Assembly: GCA_029259715.1 (NCBI GenBank)
Contig: JAJDEP010000019.1
Span: forward strand, 248,001-312,000
Length of the DNA stretch: 64,000 nt
From: Planctomycetota bacterium
GTDB taxonomy: Bacteria > Planctomycetota > B15-G4
Direction: 5' to 3'
Shown: piece after piece, positions 1 to 7,437 of the stretch
How positions within the stretch are numbered: position 1 is the first letter of the stretch
How the letters are laid out: the number at the start of each line of letters is the position of its first letter
Notes under the pieces: generated by a model
What the model was told of the DNA's origin: nothing
Seen by the model: the letters and a program-made list of their open reading frames with translations, nothing else
The model's database searches: none
Translations under genes and position numbers: made by a program

Positions 1-474
1 CGGCTCGAAGAGCAGCACCACGTACCCCCCCACCATGAGCAGGCCCGGCCACACCAGGCGTCGGTCGAGGTGCAGGGCGGCCAGGATGTAGGCCAGGCTC
101 ACCGACAGGAGCACGGTCGGCCCCAGGCTCTGCCACGGGATCAGGCCGCGGGCGGGCAGGAGCGCCGCCAGGCCCACGAAGCCGAACATGATCAGCCAGT
201 GCACCGCGTGCTGCCTGCAGAGGCGATTGTCGGCCTGGCCCAGACTCTTGCTGTGCCGGCGCGCAAGCCAACCGCTGAACAGCCACCCGACGGGGAAGAC
301 CACCATCCAGTAGGTCCCCACGCTGTCGGGACGCAGGTCGATGAGCGCGAACCCCACCAGCGTGGCCGCCGCCCAGAACAGATAGATGCCCGCCGGGCCT
401 GTGGGTGCGTCGGCGTGCTCCACCACATCGCGGACGTAACGGATGTCCCGCCCCAGATCTCGATCGTCACTCAT
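1..474 (-). CDS. Polytopic membrane protein, C-terminus cut by window edge
   Basis: The frame is open from an ATG at 474 to the window edge (158 codons) and is preceded by a strong GGAGG ribosome-binding site 5 bases upstream. The cytoplasmic-looking N-terminus (MSDDRDLGRDIRYVRDVVE) is followed by about five hydrophobic segments, near residues 24-41, 46-65, 84-100, 108-125 and 133-155. No enzymatic motif is visible and I do not recognise a named family. Short polytopic proteins of this kind often accompany a one-domain transcriptional regulator, which would lie outside the window. A triple half-site inverted repeat lies about 50-70 bp upstream of the start, so expression may be repressor-controlled (inference). 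Confidence is good that this is a gene, low for any function. Confidence 0.7.
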   Translation of the reverse strand, partial: MSDDRDLGRDIRYVRDVVEHADAPTGPAGIYLFWAAATLVGFALIDLRPDSVGTYWMVVFPVGWLFSGWLARRHSKSLGQADNRLCRQHAVHWLIMFGFVGLAALLPARGLIPWQSLGPTVLLSVSLAYILAALHLDRRLVWPGLLMVGGYVVLLFEP

Positions 475-524
475 CTTTGCCTCCCTGACCCGCCCCAGCC
501 TTTGGGACCGGTCTCGGCTGATTA

Positions 525-547
525 ACTCTGGTTTTCAGAGTACTCTG
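525..547. promoter_or_regulatory. Candidate operator: three ACTCTG/CAGAGT half-sites
   Basis: ACTCTG at 525-530 is followed by CAGAGT at 536-541 and ACTCTG at 542-547. The last two form a perfect 12-bp palindrome and the first two a 6-bp inverted repeat with a 5-base spacer. The block lies in the 137-bp divergent-facing gap upstream of the membrane protein gene starting at 474 and downstream of the M13 peptidase stop. The position suits repressor binding. No promoter boxes were convincingly identified. Confidence 0.4.
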
Positions 548-611
548 CCAATGGCTCGGCGACAAGCCCCTGGGCGTGACGGGTCGGTGACGGCGGCGCC
601 GCGGAGCGCGC

Positions 612-2720
612 CTACCAGATCTGGACGCGCTCCCCTTCGGGGAGCCACATGGCGTCCCCGGGCGCGACGCCGAACGCCGCGTGGAACTCGGGCATGTTGC
701 GCAGCGGCCCCAACACCCGGAAGCGCGCCGGCGCGTGCGGATTGGTGCGGACCATCACCTGCAGGCTCTCGTCGCGCATCTTGTTGCGCCAGGCCTGAGC
801 CCAGCCCATGAACACCCGCTGCTCGTCGGTGAAGCCGTCGATGGGCGCGATCGGCCCCTTGCCGCGTCGCGACCGCTTGTAACCGTGGTAGGCGATGGTC
901 AGGCCGCCGAAGTCCCCGATGTTCTCACCCAGGGTCAGCCGACCGTTCACGTTCAGACCGGGCAAGGCCTCCATGGCGTCGAACTGGGCGACGAGCCGGT
1001 CCGCGCGCGCGTCGAATTCGGCACGGTCCGCGTCGGTCCACCAATTCTTGAGGTTGCCCTCGGCGTCGTACTGGCTGCCCTGGTCGTCGAAGCCGTGGCT
1101 GATCTCGTGACCGATGACCGCCCCCATGGCGCCGTAGTTGACGGCGTCGTCGAAGCTCTCGGAGAAGAACGGCGGCTGCATGATGCCCGCCGGGAACACG
1201 ATCTCGTTCAGGCCCGGGTTGTAGTAGGCGTTCACCATCTGGGGCGTCATGCCCCACTCGCCGCGGTCGGGCGGGTTGCCCACCTTGTCGAGGTTGAAGC
1301 GCTTCGAGAAGACCCGCGCCGCCAGGGCGTTGCGGCCATAGGCGTCCGGCTCGACCTCCAGCCCGGCGTAATCGCGCCATTCATCCGGGTAGCCGATCTT
1401 GGTCGTGAAGGCGTCGAGCTTCTGGTGGGCCCGGAGACGTGTCTCCTCGCTCATCCACTCGCGCGAGTCGAGGCGTTCGCGGAAGGCGGCCATGATGTTG
1501 TCGACCATCTGCTGGGCCCGGGTCCGGGCCGCCGGGCTGAAGGTACGCGCGACGAATTCCTCGCCCAGGGCCTCTCCCAGCGCCTGCCCCGTGGCCGCGA
1601 CGCAGCGCTTCCAGCGCGGCCGCTGCTCCTCGACGCCCCGCAGGCGGCGGCTGAAGAAGTCGAAGTCGGCCGCCACCAACTCGGAGCCTAGCGTCGGCGC
1701 CGCCGCGTCCACCAGGTGCCAGGTCAGGTAGACCTTCCAGTCCTCCAGCGGCACCTCTTCGAGCATGGCGCTCAGCTCGGCGAAGAACTCGGGTTGAGCC
1801 ATGTTGAAGCGGTCCCTCACCGGCACGTCGAGGGCGCGGAAGTATTCCTGCCAGCCGATGGCGGGCGTCGCCTCGGAAGCCGCGCCCACGCTCATCGGAT
1901 GGTGGATCGCATAGGGGTCGCGCATCTCGACGCGGATCATCGAGCGAGAGGCCAGGCGTGTCTCGAGGGCCATCACGGTGGCCGCCCCGCGGACCGGGTC
2001 GCCGCTCCAATCGCCGACCAGGTCGAGCATGCGGGCCACGTGCGCGACGTAGTCCGCACGCAACGCCGCCGATTCGTCGTCCTCACGGGTGTAGTAGTCG
2101 CGGTCGGGCAGACCGAGTCCGCCCTGCCAGGCCACAGCGATCATCATGTCCTGGTTGTCGGCGTCCTGATCGGAGAAGACGTTGAAGGCCGCGCCAATGC
2201 CATGGCGGTGCAACGCGGCGATGGTCGCCATGAGGTCGTCGCGCGTCTCGATGGCGGCGATGCGCGCGAGCAGGGGCTCGATGGGCGCGAGGCCTGCGTC
2301 CTCGATGGCCTCGGCGTCCATGCAGGCGCAGTAGAAGTCGCCCAGCTTCTGCGCGTTGGAGCCCGGGGCCGCCTCGTCATCGGCGCAGGCCTGCTCGAGG
2401 ATGTCGTGCAGCACGGCCTCGTTGCGGTCGGAGATCTCGCTGAACACGCTGAGCGAGCTCTTCTCGCCGGGGATCTCGTTGCGGTCCATCCACCCGCCGT
2501 TCACGAAGCGGTAGAAGTCGTCCGCCGGTTCGGCGCTGAGATCGAAGTTCTCCGGGTGCAGGTTGACGTCGTTGGGATCGGAGTGCCCCGAGGCGCCGCG
2601 GGCACCATGGATGTCCGCCGCGGCGGACGTCACGGCGCGGTGGTCCGTCGCGTCGGGTGCCGAGCAGGCGGTCGCGAGGACGAGGGCAGAGGCCGACAGG
2701 AGCGTGAGGCGACAGCGCAT
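612..2720 (-). CDS. M13 (neprilysin/PepO-type) zinc metallopeptidase lipoprotein
   Basis: This secreted peptidase cleaves small peptides at the hydrophobic P1' side. The 702-aa product matches the usual M13 length of about 680-720. It starts MRCRLTLLSASALVLATAC, a signal peptide ending in a weak lipobox (Cys19), so it is probably anchored to a membrane facing the periplasm or exterior. The zinc site is HEISH at residues 538-542, with the third ligand Glu599 in ENIGD. The substrate-binding NAYYN signature is at 497-501, and the protein ends VQIW, comparable to the family's C-terminal CxxW. The ATG at 2720 is preceded by CCGGAGAATT. The frame stays open far upstream, but those codons are the antisense of the exonuclease gene and were excluded. 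It is transcribed divergently from the exonuclease gene. Confidence 0.95.
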   Translation of the reverse strand: MRCRLTLLSASALVLATACSAPDATDHRAVTSAAADIHGARGASGHSDPNDVNLHPENFDLSAEPADDFYRFVNGGWMDRNEIPGEKSSLSVFSEISDRNEAVLHDILEQACADDEAAPGSNAQKLGDFYCACMDAEAIEDAGLAPIEPLLARIAAIETRDDLMATIAALHRHGIGAAFNVFSDQDADNQDMMIAVAWQGGLGLPDRDYYTREDDESAALRADYVAHVARMLDLVGDWSGDPVRGAATVMALETRLASRSMIRVEMRDPYAIHHPMSVGAASEATPAIGWQEYFRALDVPVRDRFNMAQPEFFAELSAMLEEVPLEDWKVYLTWHLVDAAAPTLGSELVAADFDFFSRRLRGVEEQRPRWKRCVAATGQALGEALGEEFVARTFSPAARTRAQQMVDNIMAAFRERLDSREWMSEETRLRAHQKLDAFTTKIGYPDEWRDYAGLEVEPDAYGRNALAARVFSKRFNLDKVGNPPDRGEWGMTPQMVNAYYNPGLNEIVFPAGIMQPPFFSESFDDAVNYGAMGAVIGHEISHGFDDQGSQYDAEGNLKNWWTDADRAEFDARADRLVAQFDAMEALPGLNVNGRLTLGENIGDFGGLTIAYHGYKRSRRGKGPIAPIDGFTDEQRVFMGWAQAWRNKMRDESLQVMVRTNPHAPARFRVLGPLRNMPEFHAAFGVAPGDAMWLPEGERVQIW

Positions 2721-2741
2721 GGAATTCTCCGGGAACGTCGC

Positions 2742-3710
2742 TTGCATGGGGCGCGCGAGGATAGCCGAATTCACTTCCCGGGCCACGCAGGATGGCCTCC
2801 CCCCCGGCCCCTCCGAGCCCATCCCATCCGACACCGCTTCCACCTGGTCGACGCCAGCCCTTACGTCTTCCGGGCCTACTACTCGATTCCGGACACCCTG
2901 ACCTCCCCGGACGGGAAGCCCGTCAACGCCGTCCACGGCTTCGTGGACTTCCTGCTGCGCTACATCCGCGAGCACGCGCCCACCCACCTCGCCCTGGCCT
3001 TCGACGAGAGCCTCTCCTCGTCGTTCCGCAACGACTTCTACCCGCCCTACAAGGCCCAGCGCGAGTTGCCGCCCGAGGAGCTGAAGGCCCAGTTCCGCTG
3101 GTGCCAGCAGGCCGGCCGGGCCCTCGGCGCCGCGGTGTTCTCCGACGCGCGCTACGAGGCCGACGACATCGTCGCGACCTTGTGCCGACGGTTGGTGCGG
3201 CGTGGGCACGACATCGTCGTGGTCAGCAACGACAAGGACCTCACCCAACTCGTCGAGCGCCGCGTGGTGTTCCGGGACGCCGCCAAGGGACTCGACTTCG
3301 ATGTCGCGGGGGTGCAACGCCAGTGGGGCATCCTCCCCGACCAGGTGCCGGATTTCCTCGGACTCGCCGGCGACGCCGTCGACAACATCCCCGGCGTCCG
3401 AGGCGTGGGCAACAAGACCGCAGCGGCTTTGCTCGCCGTGTACGCCGACCTCGACGCGATCTACGCCGACCTGCCGGGCGTGGCGGCGCTGCCGTTGCGC
3501 GGCGCGGCCGGCGTCGCCGCGCGCCTGGCCGAACACCGCGAGCTGGCCTACCTCTCCCGACGCCTGGCCACGGTGGCCGTGGATGCGCCGGTGCGCGCCG
3601 ACCCCCGCGTGCTGCGACTCAAGCCCGCGATGCCCGCAGCGGTGGAGACCCTGGCCCGGGAGCTCGGGTTGCAACGCCTGGCCGAGCGCATGCTCGCGCC
3701 GAGGCTCTAG
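2742..3710 (+). CDS. Stand-alone 5'-3' exonuclease (PolA N-domain/ExoIX-like)
   Basis: This is a metal-dependent flap/5' nuclease of the PIN-like FEN family, probably used in Okazaki-fragment or repair processing. Homology starts at HLVDASPYVFRAYY (codons from 2841). It continues with FRNDFYPPYKAQR, YEADDIVATL, VSNDKDLTQLV, then GLAGDAVDNIPGVRG with the helix-3-turn-helix segment GVGNKTAAALL. No polymerase domain follows. The start is uncertain because there is no ATG or GTG in frame near the homology. TTG at 2742 has GGGA at good spacing and would add about 33 residues. The ATG at 2792 is one base out of frame, just before a run of seven C at 2799-2805; with six C it would read MASPRPLRAHPIRHRFHLVD. 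An indel or sequencing error there is therefore possible. Confidence 0.88.
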   Translation: MHGAREDSRIHFPGHAGWPPPRPLRAHPIRHRFHLVDASPYVFRAYYSIPDTLTSPDGKPVNAVHGFVDFLLRYIREHAPTHLALAFDESLSSSFRNDFYPPYKAQRELPPEELKAQFRWCQQAGRALGAAVFSDARYEADDIVATLCRRLVRRGHDIVVVSNDKDLTQLVERRVVFRDAAKGLDFDVAGVQRQWGILPDQVPDFLGLAGDAVDNIPGVRGVGNKTAAALLAVYADLDAIYADLPGVAALPLRGAAGVAARLAEHRELAYLSRRLATVAVDAPVRADPRVLRLKPAMPAAVETLARELGLQRLAERMLAPRL

Positions 3711-3773
3711 CTCGCCCGCACCGGCCGCTCGCGTCGGCTGCCCGAAAGGGGCGCCGCACTCACGCGCCAAGAG

Positions 3774-5369
3774 CTACTGGGCGATGAGCTGCAGCCCGTT
3801 GGACAAGGCCACATTCTGCTCGGCGGCCGGGTCGTCGATGGCGTACTGCAGGACGATCTCGAAGCCCGGCATATCGAGGGGCCACTGGGCGTACTCGAGG
3901 TCGACCCGGCCCTGGCTGTCGGAGAAGGTCAGCACGGTGACGCTGAGCGGAGGAAAGGCCTTCAGCGTCCCGCCGTAGAAGGGGTGGTTGCCCACCTCCA
4001 GGGAGATGAGCATGAGCGCGAGGGCGTTGGGGCGCACATCGCGCAGACGCACCGCGCCGGGAGCCCCCAACGCGAGCGTCCCCTCACCCCAGAGGACCGG
4101 ATCGCCGGCCGTCCCCGGCAGGGCCGCGCCCAGACCGAGGATCGGGACCGCGGGCACCAGGCGATAGACCTGCCCGGCGTAGTCGACCACCAGCAATTCG
4201 CCGTCGGCGTCCTCGCCGAAGGAGACCACGTTCACCAGGGGCCCGGTGCCGGGGGTCAGGTACTGCAGACCGAGCAGCGGATTCTCGGCGACGGTCGACG
4301 TGCTCGTGTCGAATTCCATGCCCCAGATGTCCGAGCTGCACAGGTCGGCATAGACGTAACGCCCCTGCAGGTCGGGGATGGCGTCGCCGCGGTAGGCGTA
4401 ACCGCCGACCACGGCGCAGCGACCGTCGGAGTGGTCGAACTCATGCACCGGGTCCGTCATCAGTGGCGAGGTGCAACTGCAGCCGCCCTGCCCCGTGCAA
4501 CTGGTCCCTTCGCGGCAGCGCCAACCGAAGTTAGGGCTGCCGGTCGACCCCGCCCGCAGGCGATCGATTTCCTCGCTCGTGAAGAAGCCGACGTCGCCGA
4601 GCCAGAATGTCGCCGTCTCGCGATCGAAGGAAAAGCGCCACGGGTTGCGCACGCCGCGCGCCCAGATCTCGGGACGCGCGCTCCCCAGTCCCACGAAGGG
4701 ATTGTCCGCCGGGATGTGAGGCGCGGGCACATCGATGTCGAGCCGCAGGATCTTCCCCAGCAGCACCTCGAGCGACTGGGCGTTGCCTTGCGGCGGGATC
4801 AGGGGACTGGTGTCCCAGTTGAAGCCGCCATCGCCCACCGCGATGTAGAGCATGCCGTCGTGGGGGCCGAAGGCAAGCATGCCCCCGTTGTGCGCCTTCA
4901 GCGGCTGCATGATCTCGAGGATCGACTCGAAGCTGTCGGGATCGGCGAGGTCGGGGTCGAATTCGTCCCGCTCGAATCGCGCGATGACGTTGTCGCCCCG
5001 GTCGTCGGTGTAGTTCACGATGAACTGCCGGTTCGTCGCGTAATCAGGATGGAAGGCCAGCCCCAGCAGGCCCTGCTCCCCGAGCATGCCGCTGGCCGGA
5101 TCGAGCAGGTCTCCGATGTCGAGGAACGGCTGGACCAGCAGGGCGCCGTCCCGCACGACCAGGATCTTGCCCGTGGCCTGCTCGACGACGTAGAGGCGGC
5201 GGTCGTCGTCACCCTGACCGGTGGCGTAGACCGGCAGGTCGAATCCGTCCGCCACCAGCTCCAACCCCAAGGGGGTCCCGAGCTGCCCCGCGACCGGTGC
5301 AGCACCGACGAGGACGAGGAGCGACACCAACGCGGTCAGCCGCGCCAGCGTCCCGGAGGGGCTGACCAT
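3774..5369 (-). CDS. Secreted PQQ-type glucose/sorbosone dehydrogenase-like beta-propeller with C-terminal module
   Basis: The 531-aa product has a signal peptide (hydrophobic about residues 9-28, VAGQ cleavage region). It is followed by a six-bladed GSDH-type propeller: LYVVEQATGKI, GLLGLAFHPDY, AHNGGMLAFGPHDGMLYIA, VGDGG, RPEIWARGVRNPWRFSFD, GDVG and PNFGW are typical of soluble PQQ aldose/sorbosone dehydrogenases. A Cys-rich insertion (CREGTSCTGQGGCSC) lies near residues 297-310. The propeller ends near residue 405. The last about 125 residues are a separate beta-rich module (ILGLGAALPG at its start, ALSNGLQLIAQ at its end) shared with two other secreted proteins here (28448-30388 and 51086-52759). 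Substrate is unknown and PQQ dependence is inferred from the family. No PQQ biosynthesis genes are in the window. It is convergent with the exonuclease gene. Confidence 0.88.
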   Translation of the reverse strand: MVSPSGTLARLTALVSLLVLVGAAPVAGQLGTPLGLELVADGFDLPVYATGQGDDDRRLYVVEQATGKILVVRDGALLVQPFLDIGDLLDPASGMLGEQGLLGLAFHPDYATNRQFIVNYTDDRGDNVIARFERDEFDPDLADPDSFESILEIMQPLKAHNGGMLAFGPHDGMLYIAVGDGGFNWDTSPLIPPQGNAQSLEVLLGKILRLDIDVPAPHIPADNPFVGLGSARPEIWARGVRNPWRFSFDRETATFWLGDVGFFTSEEIDRLRAGSTGSPNFGWRCREGTSCTGQGGCSCTSPLMTDPVHEFDHSDGRCAVVGGYAYRGDAIPDLQGRYVYADLCSSDIWGMEFDTSTSTVAENPLLGLQYLTPGTGPLVNVVSFGEDADGELLVVDYAGQVYRLVPAVPILGLGAALPGTAGDPVLWGEGTLALGAPGAVRLRDVRPNALALMLISLEVGNHPFYGGTLKAFPPLSVTVLTFSDSQGRVDLEYAQWPLDMPGFEIVLQYAIDDPAAEQNVALSNGLQLIAQ

Positions 5370-5453
5370 GGGGAGGGTCCGGGGAGGGGGGAGCGGGGAT
5401 TCTAGCCCATGACTCGCGATCGGGGGCCAGCCGGATCGCCGGCGCTCGCCACC

Positions 5454-6479
5454 TCAGAACACGTCGCTGTCACCGATGGTGAAGAACCAGTTCTCCCGCG
5501 CCCAGCTCAGGGTCAGGGCAGGCGCGTAGATCACGATGCACAGGTTGCTGTGGCAGTCCTCGGCCAGGAATCCGCGCTCGGCCACCGCTCGGTGTTGCTC
5601 GTGCCAGGTCGGCAGCCAGATCTCGACGCGCGCCTGGCCACCTTCCCGCCCCACGCCGACGACGTGTTCGAGCAGCCGCGCGCAGGCGCCCTCGTCGTCG
5701 CGCGCCACCATCCATTCGGCCAGGGCCAGGATCGGCGGCCCGCCCCAGTCGGCGCGCGTCACGCACAGCGCCCGCAGTTCGTCCCCGCCCGGCGCGGTCA
5801 GCGCGAAGACGCGATAGTCCCCCACCGGGCAGCGGGTGTAGCGCCATTGCAGGTAGGCCCGGTCGCGCACGATGGACATGGGCAGCTCGGGTTCGAGCCG
5901 CGACCAGAGCCGATCGACCCGCTCATCGAAGGCCTCCAGCTCGATCACTGCGCCCTCGCGGGCGGCTCCCGCTGCGCACGCGGCGTCGTCGTCGAACGCG
6001 AACAGGTTGCGCGCCAGGGTCTTCACCGGAGCGTGCACCGGCGTGTAGCCCAGCAACTTCACCCCCACGCGGTAGGCCTTGTCGTTGGGAAATCCGTAGC
6101 CGTACGCGTTGATCTCCGGCACCCCGAAGTGGTCGAAGTAGAAGCGGGCCGTCCGCAGCCAGGCGCCGTCCTTGCGCAGCCCGCGCCGGTAGTCGGCATG
6201 CACCACGGAGTCGACGCCCTGGCCGCAGCAGTCGCGGCGCCCTTCGATCTGGACCGTCGCCGGCAGACAGGCGTACTGCGCGACGATGCGGCCCTGCGGC
6301 TCGACGCCCAGCACCACCTGGGTGCCGGCCGGATTCTCGAGATACTCCCAGCGCCAGGCCGCCTCGGCCCGGTCCGCGTAGCCCGGGTCGTCCTCCGCGA
6401 AGACGGCGTTGAACAGCTCGAGGATGCCCGCTTCATCGCCCGGCGCGTAGGGACGGATGTCGAGGTCGCTCGCGCTCAC
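5454..6479 (-). CDS. GNAT-superfamily acetyltransferase-like protein, two-domain
   Basis: The 341-aa protein begins with a GNAT fold: LDIRPYAPGDEAGILELFNAVF, then IVAQYACLPATVQIEG and an acetyl-CoA-loop-like GVDSVVHADYRRGLRKDG around residues 85-105. The second half (about 170-330) looks like a second, degenerate GNAT repeat, as in Eis-like or MccE-like proteins. The acceptor is unknown. The start is GTG at 6479; its first bases form a GTGA overlap with the stop of the upstream rhomboid protease gene, so the two are co-translated. It could modify amino sugars or envelope peptides, but nothing in the sequence decides this. Confidence 0.75.
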   Translation of the reverse strand: MSASDLDIRPYAPGDEAGILELFNAVFAEDDPGYADRAEAAWRWEYLENPAGTQVVLGVEPQGRIVAQYACLPATVQIEGRRDCCGQGVDSVVHADYRRGLRKDGAWLRTARFYFDHFGVPEINAYGYGFPNDKAYRVGVKLLGYTPVHAPVKTLARNLFAFDDDAACAAGAAREGAVIELEAFDERVDRLWSRLEPELPMSIVRDRAYLQWRYTRCPVGDYRVFALTAPGGDELRALCVTRADWGGPPILALAEWMVARDDEGACARLLEHVVGVGREGGQARVEIWLPTWHEQHRAVAERGFLAEDCHSNLCIVIYAPALTLSWARENWFFTIGDSDVF

Positions 6480-7351
6480 CGGCGCGGGTTCCGCAACCGC
6501 CGACGCCGCCGCCGACTCTCACCGTCGCGAGCGTCGTCGCGCGGGTCCGCCGATCGCTCCAGGCCCTGCTGTCGCTCGGCCTCCGCCGCGGCCTCTCGGA
6601 TCGCCGTGCTGATGCGGTCGCGCACGCGGCGCACGGTGGGCCCCGCCGAGGGGGCCCGGTGTGATTCGTGCAAGCGCAGGGCTTCTTCTTCGTAGGCCTC
6701 CAGGTCGTTGCCCAGGCTGCGGTCGAGCAGCGACCAGAGCAAGCCGAAGAGAGCCCCGCCGAGGTGCGCGCCGTGGCCGATGGGCAGCCCCCCGCCCGAG
6801 CGCTGTTCGATCAGCCCCCAGATGTCGAGACCCACGAACGCCGTCACCGCCAGCCAGGCCGGGACCGGCACGACCATGAAGAAGAGCAACAGCCGCTGCG
6901 GATACAGGAAGGCGAAGCACATGAGCACGCCGGCGATGGCGCCCGAGGCGCCCAGAGCCGGAATGTCCTCCCACCCGAAGTAACTCAGCGAGGCGTGCGC
7001 CGCCGATGACGCCACCGCCGCGCAGAGATAGAAGCCCACGAAACGACGACTCCCCCAGGCCTGTTCGAGCGGCTGACCGAAGCTCTTCAGCACGATCATG
7101 TTGACCATCAGGTGCAGGCCCATCGCGTGCGAGAAGGCCGACGTGAGCAGGGTCCACCAGCGCCCTTCCTCCAGCGAGGACAGGCTCACCAGGAAGTTGT
7201 CGAGCAGCAGCTCGGGGATGCCGACCTGCAGGTGGTGCCCGTGTTTCCAGGCGAGCCAGACCACCACGTTGAGGCCGACGATGACGTTGACGGCGATCGG
7301 CTTCGATCGCTCCAGCCGCAATTCCGATGTCGTCAGGGCCGAGCTGTCCAT
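6476..7351 (-). CDS. Rhomboid intramembrane serine protease
   Basis: The 291-aa polytopic protein has the rhomboid core in order: HLMVNMIVLKSFG (HxxxN oxyanion motif), ALGASGAIAGVLMC with the catalytic Ser in GASG, and GHGAHLGGALFGLLWS with the catalytic His. The chain ends with a charged cytoplasmic tail of about 75 residues rich in Arg/Glu (residues 215-291), longer than in minimal rhomboids. It would cleave single-pass membrane proteins within the bilayer. The downstream GNAT gene overlaps by 4 bp. The start ATG at 7351 lies 86 bp from the divergent aminopeptidase gene. Confidence 0.92.
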   Translation of the reverse strand: MDSSALTTSELRLERSKPIAVNVIVGLNVVVWLAWKHGHHLQVGIPELLLDNFLVSLSSLEEGRWWTLLTSAFSHAMGLHLMVNMIVLKSFGQPLEQAWGSRRFVGFYLCAAVASSAAHASLSYFGWEDIPALGASGAIAGVLMCFAFLYPQRLLLFFMVVPVPAWLAVTAFVGLDIWGLIEQRSGGGLPIGHGAHLGGALFGLLWSLLDRSLGNDLEAYEEEALRLHESHRAPSAGPTVRRVRDRISTAIREAAAEAERQQGLERSADPRDDARDGESRRRRRRLRNPRR

Positions 7352-7437
7352 CGCTGCCGACGATACTCCCCGCGGATGCCCGGAGCGACCCTGCCGGTCC
7401 GTTGCCCGGCCGCGGAGCGTCGGCTAGCGTGGCGCCC

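Noticed and set aside
1716-2741. Open frame in front of the 5'-3' exonuclease, on the strand opposite the M13 peptidase
   Set aside because: It is the antisense of the peptidase coding sequence kept open by high GC third positions; exonuclease homology starts only at about 2841.
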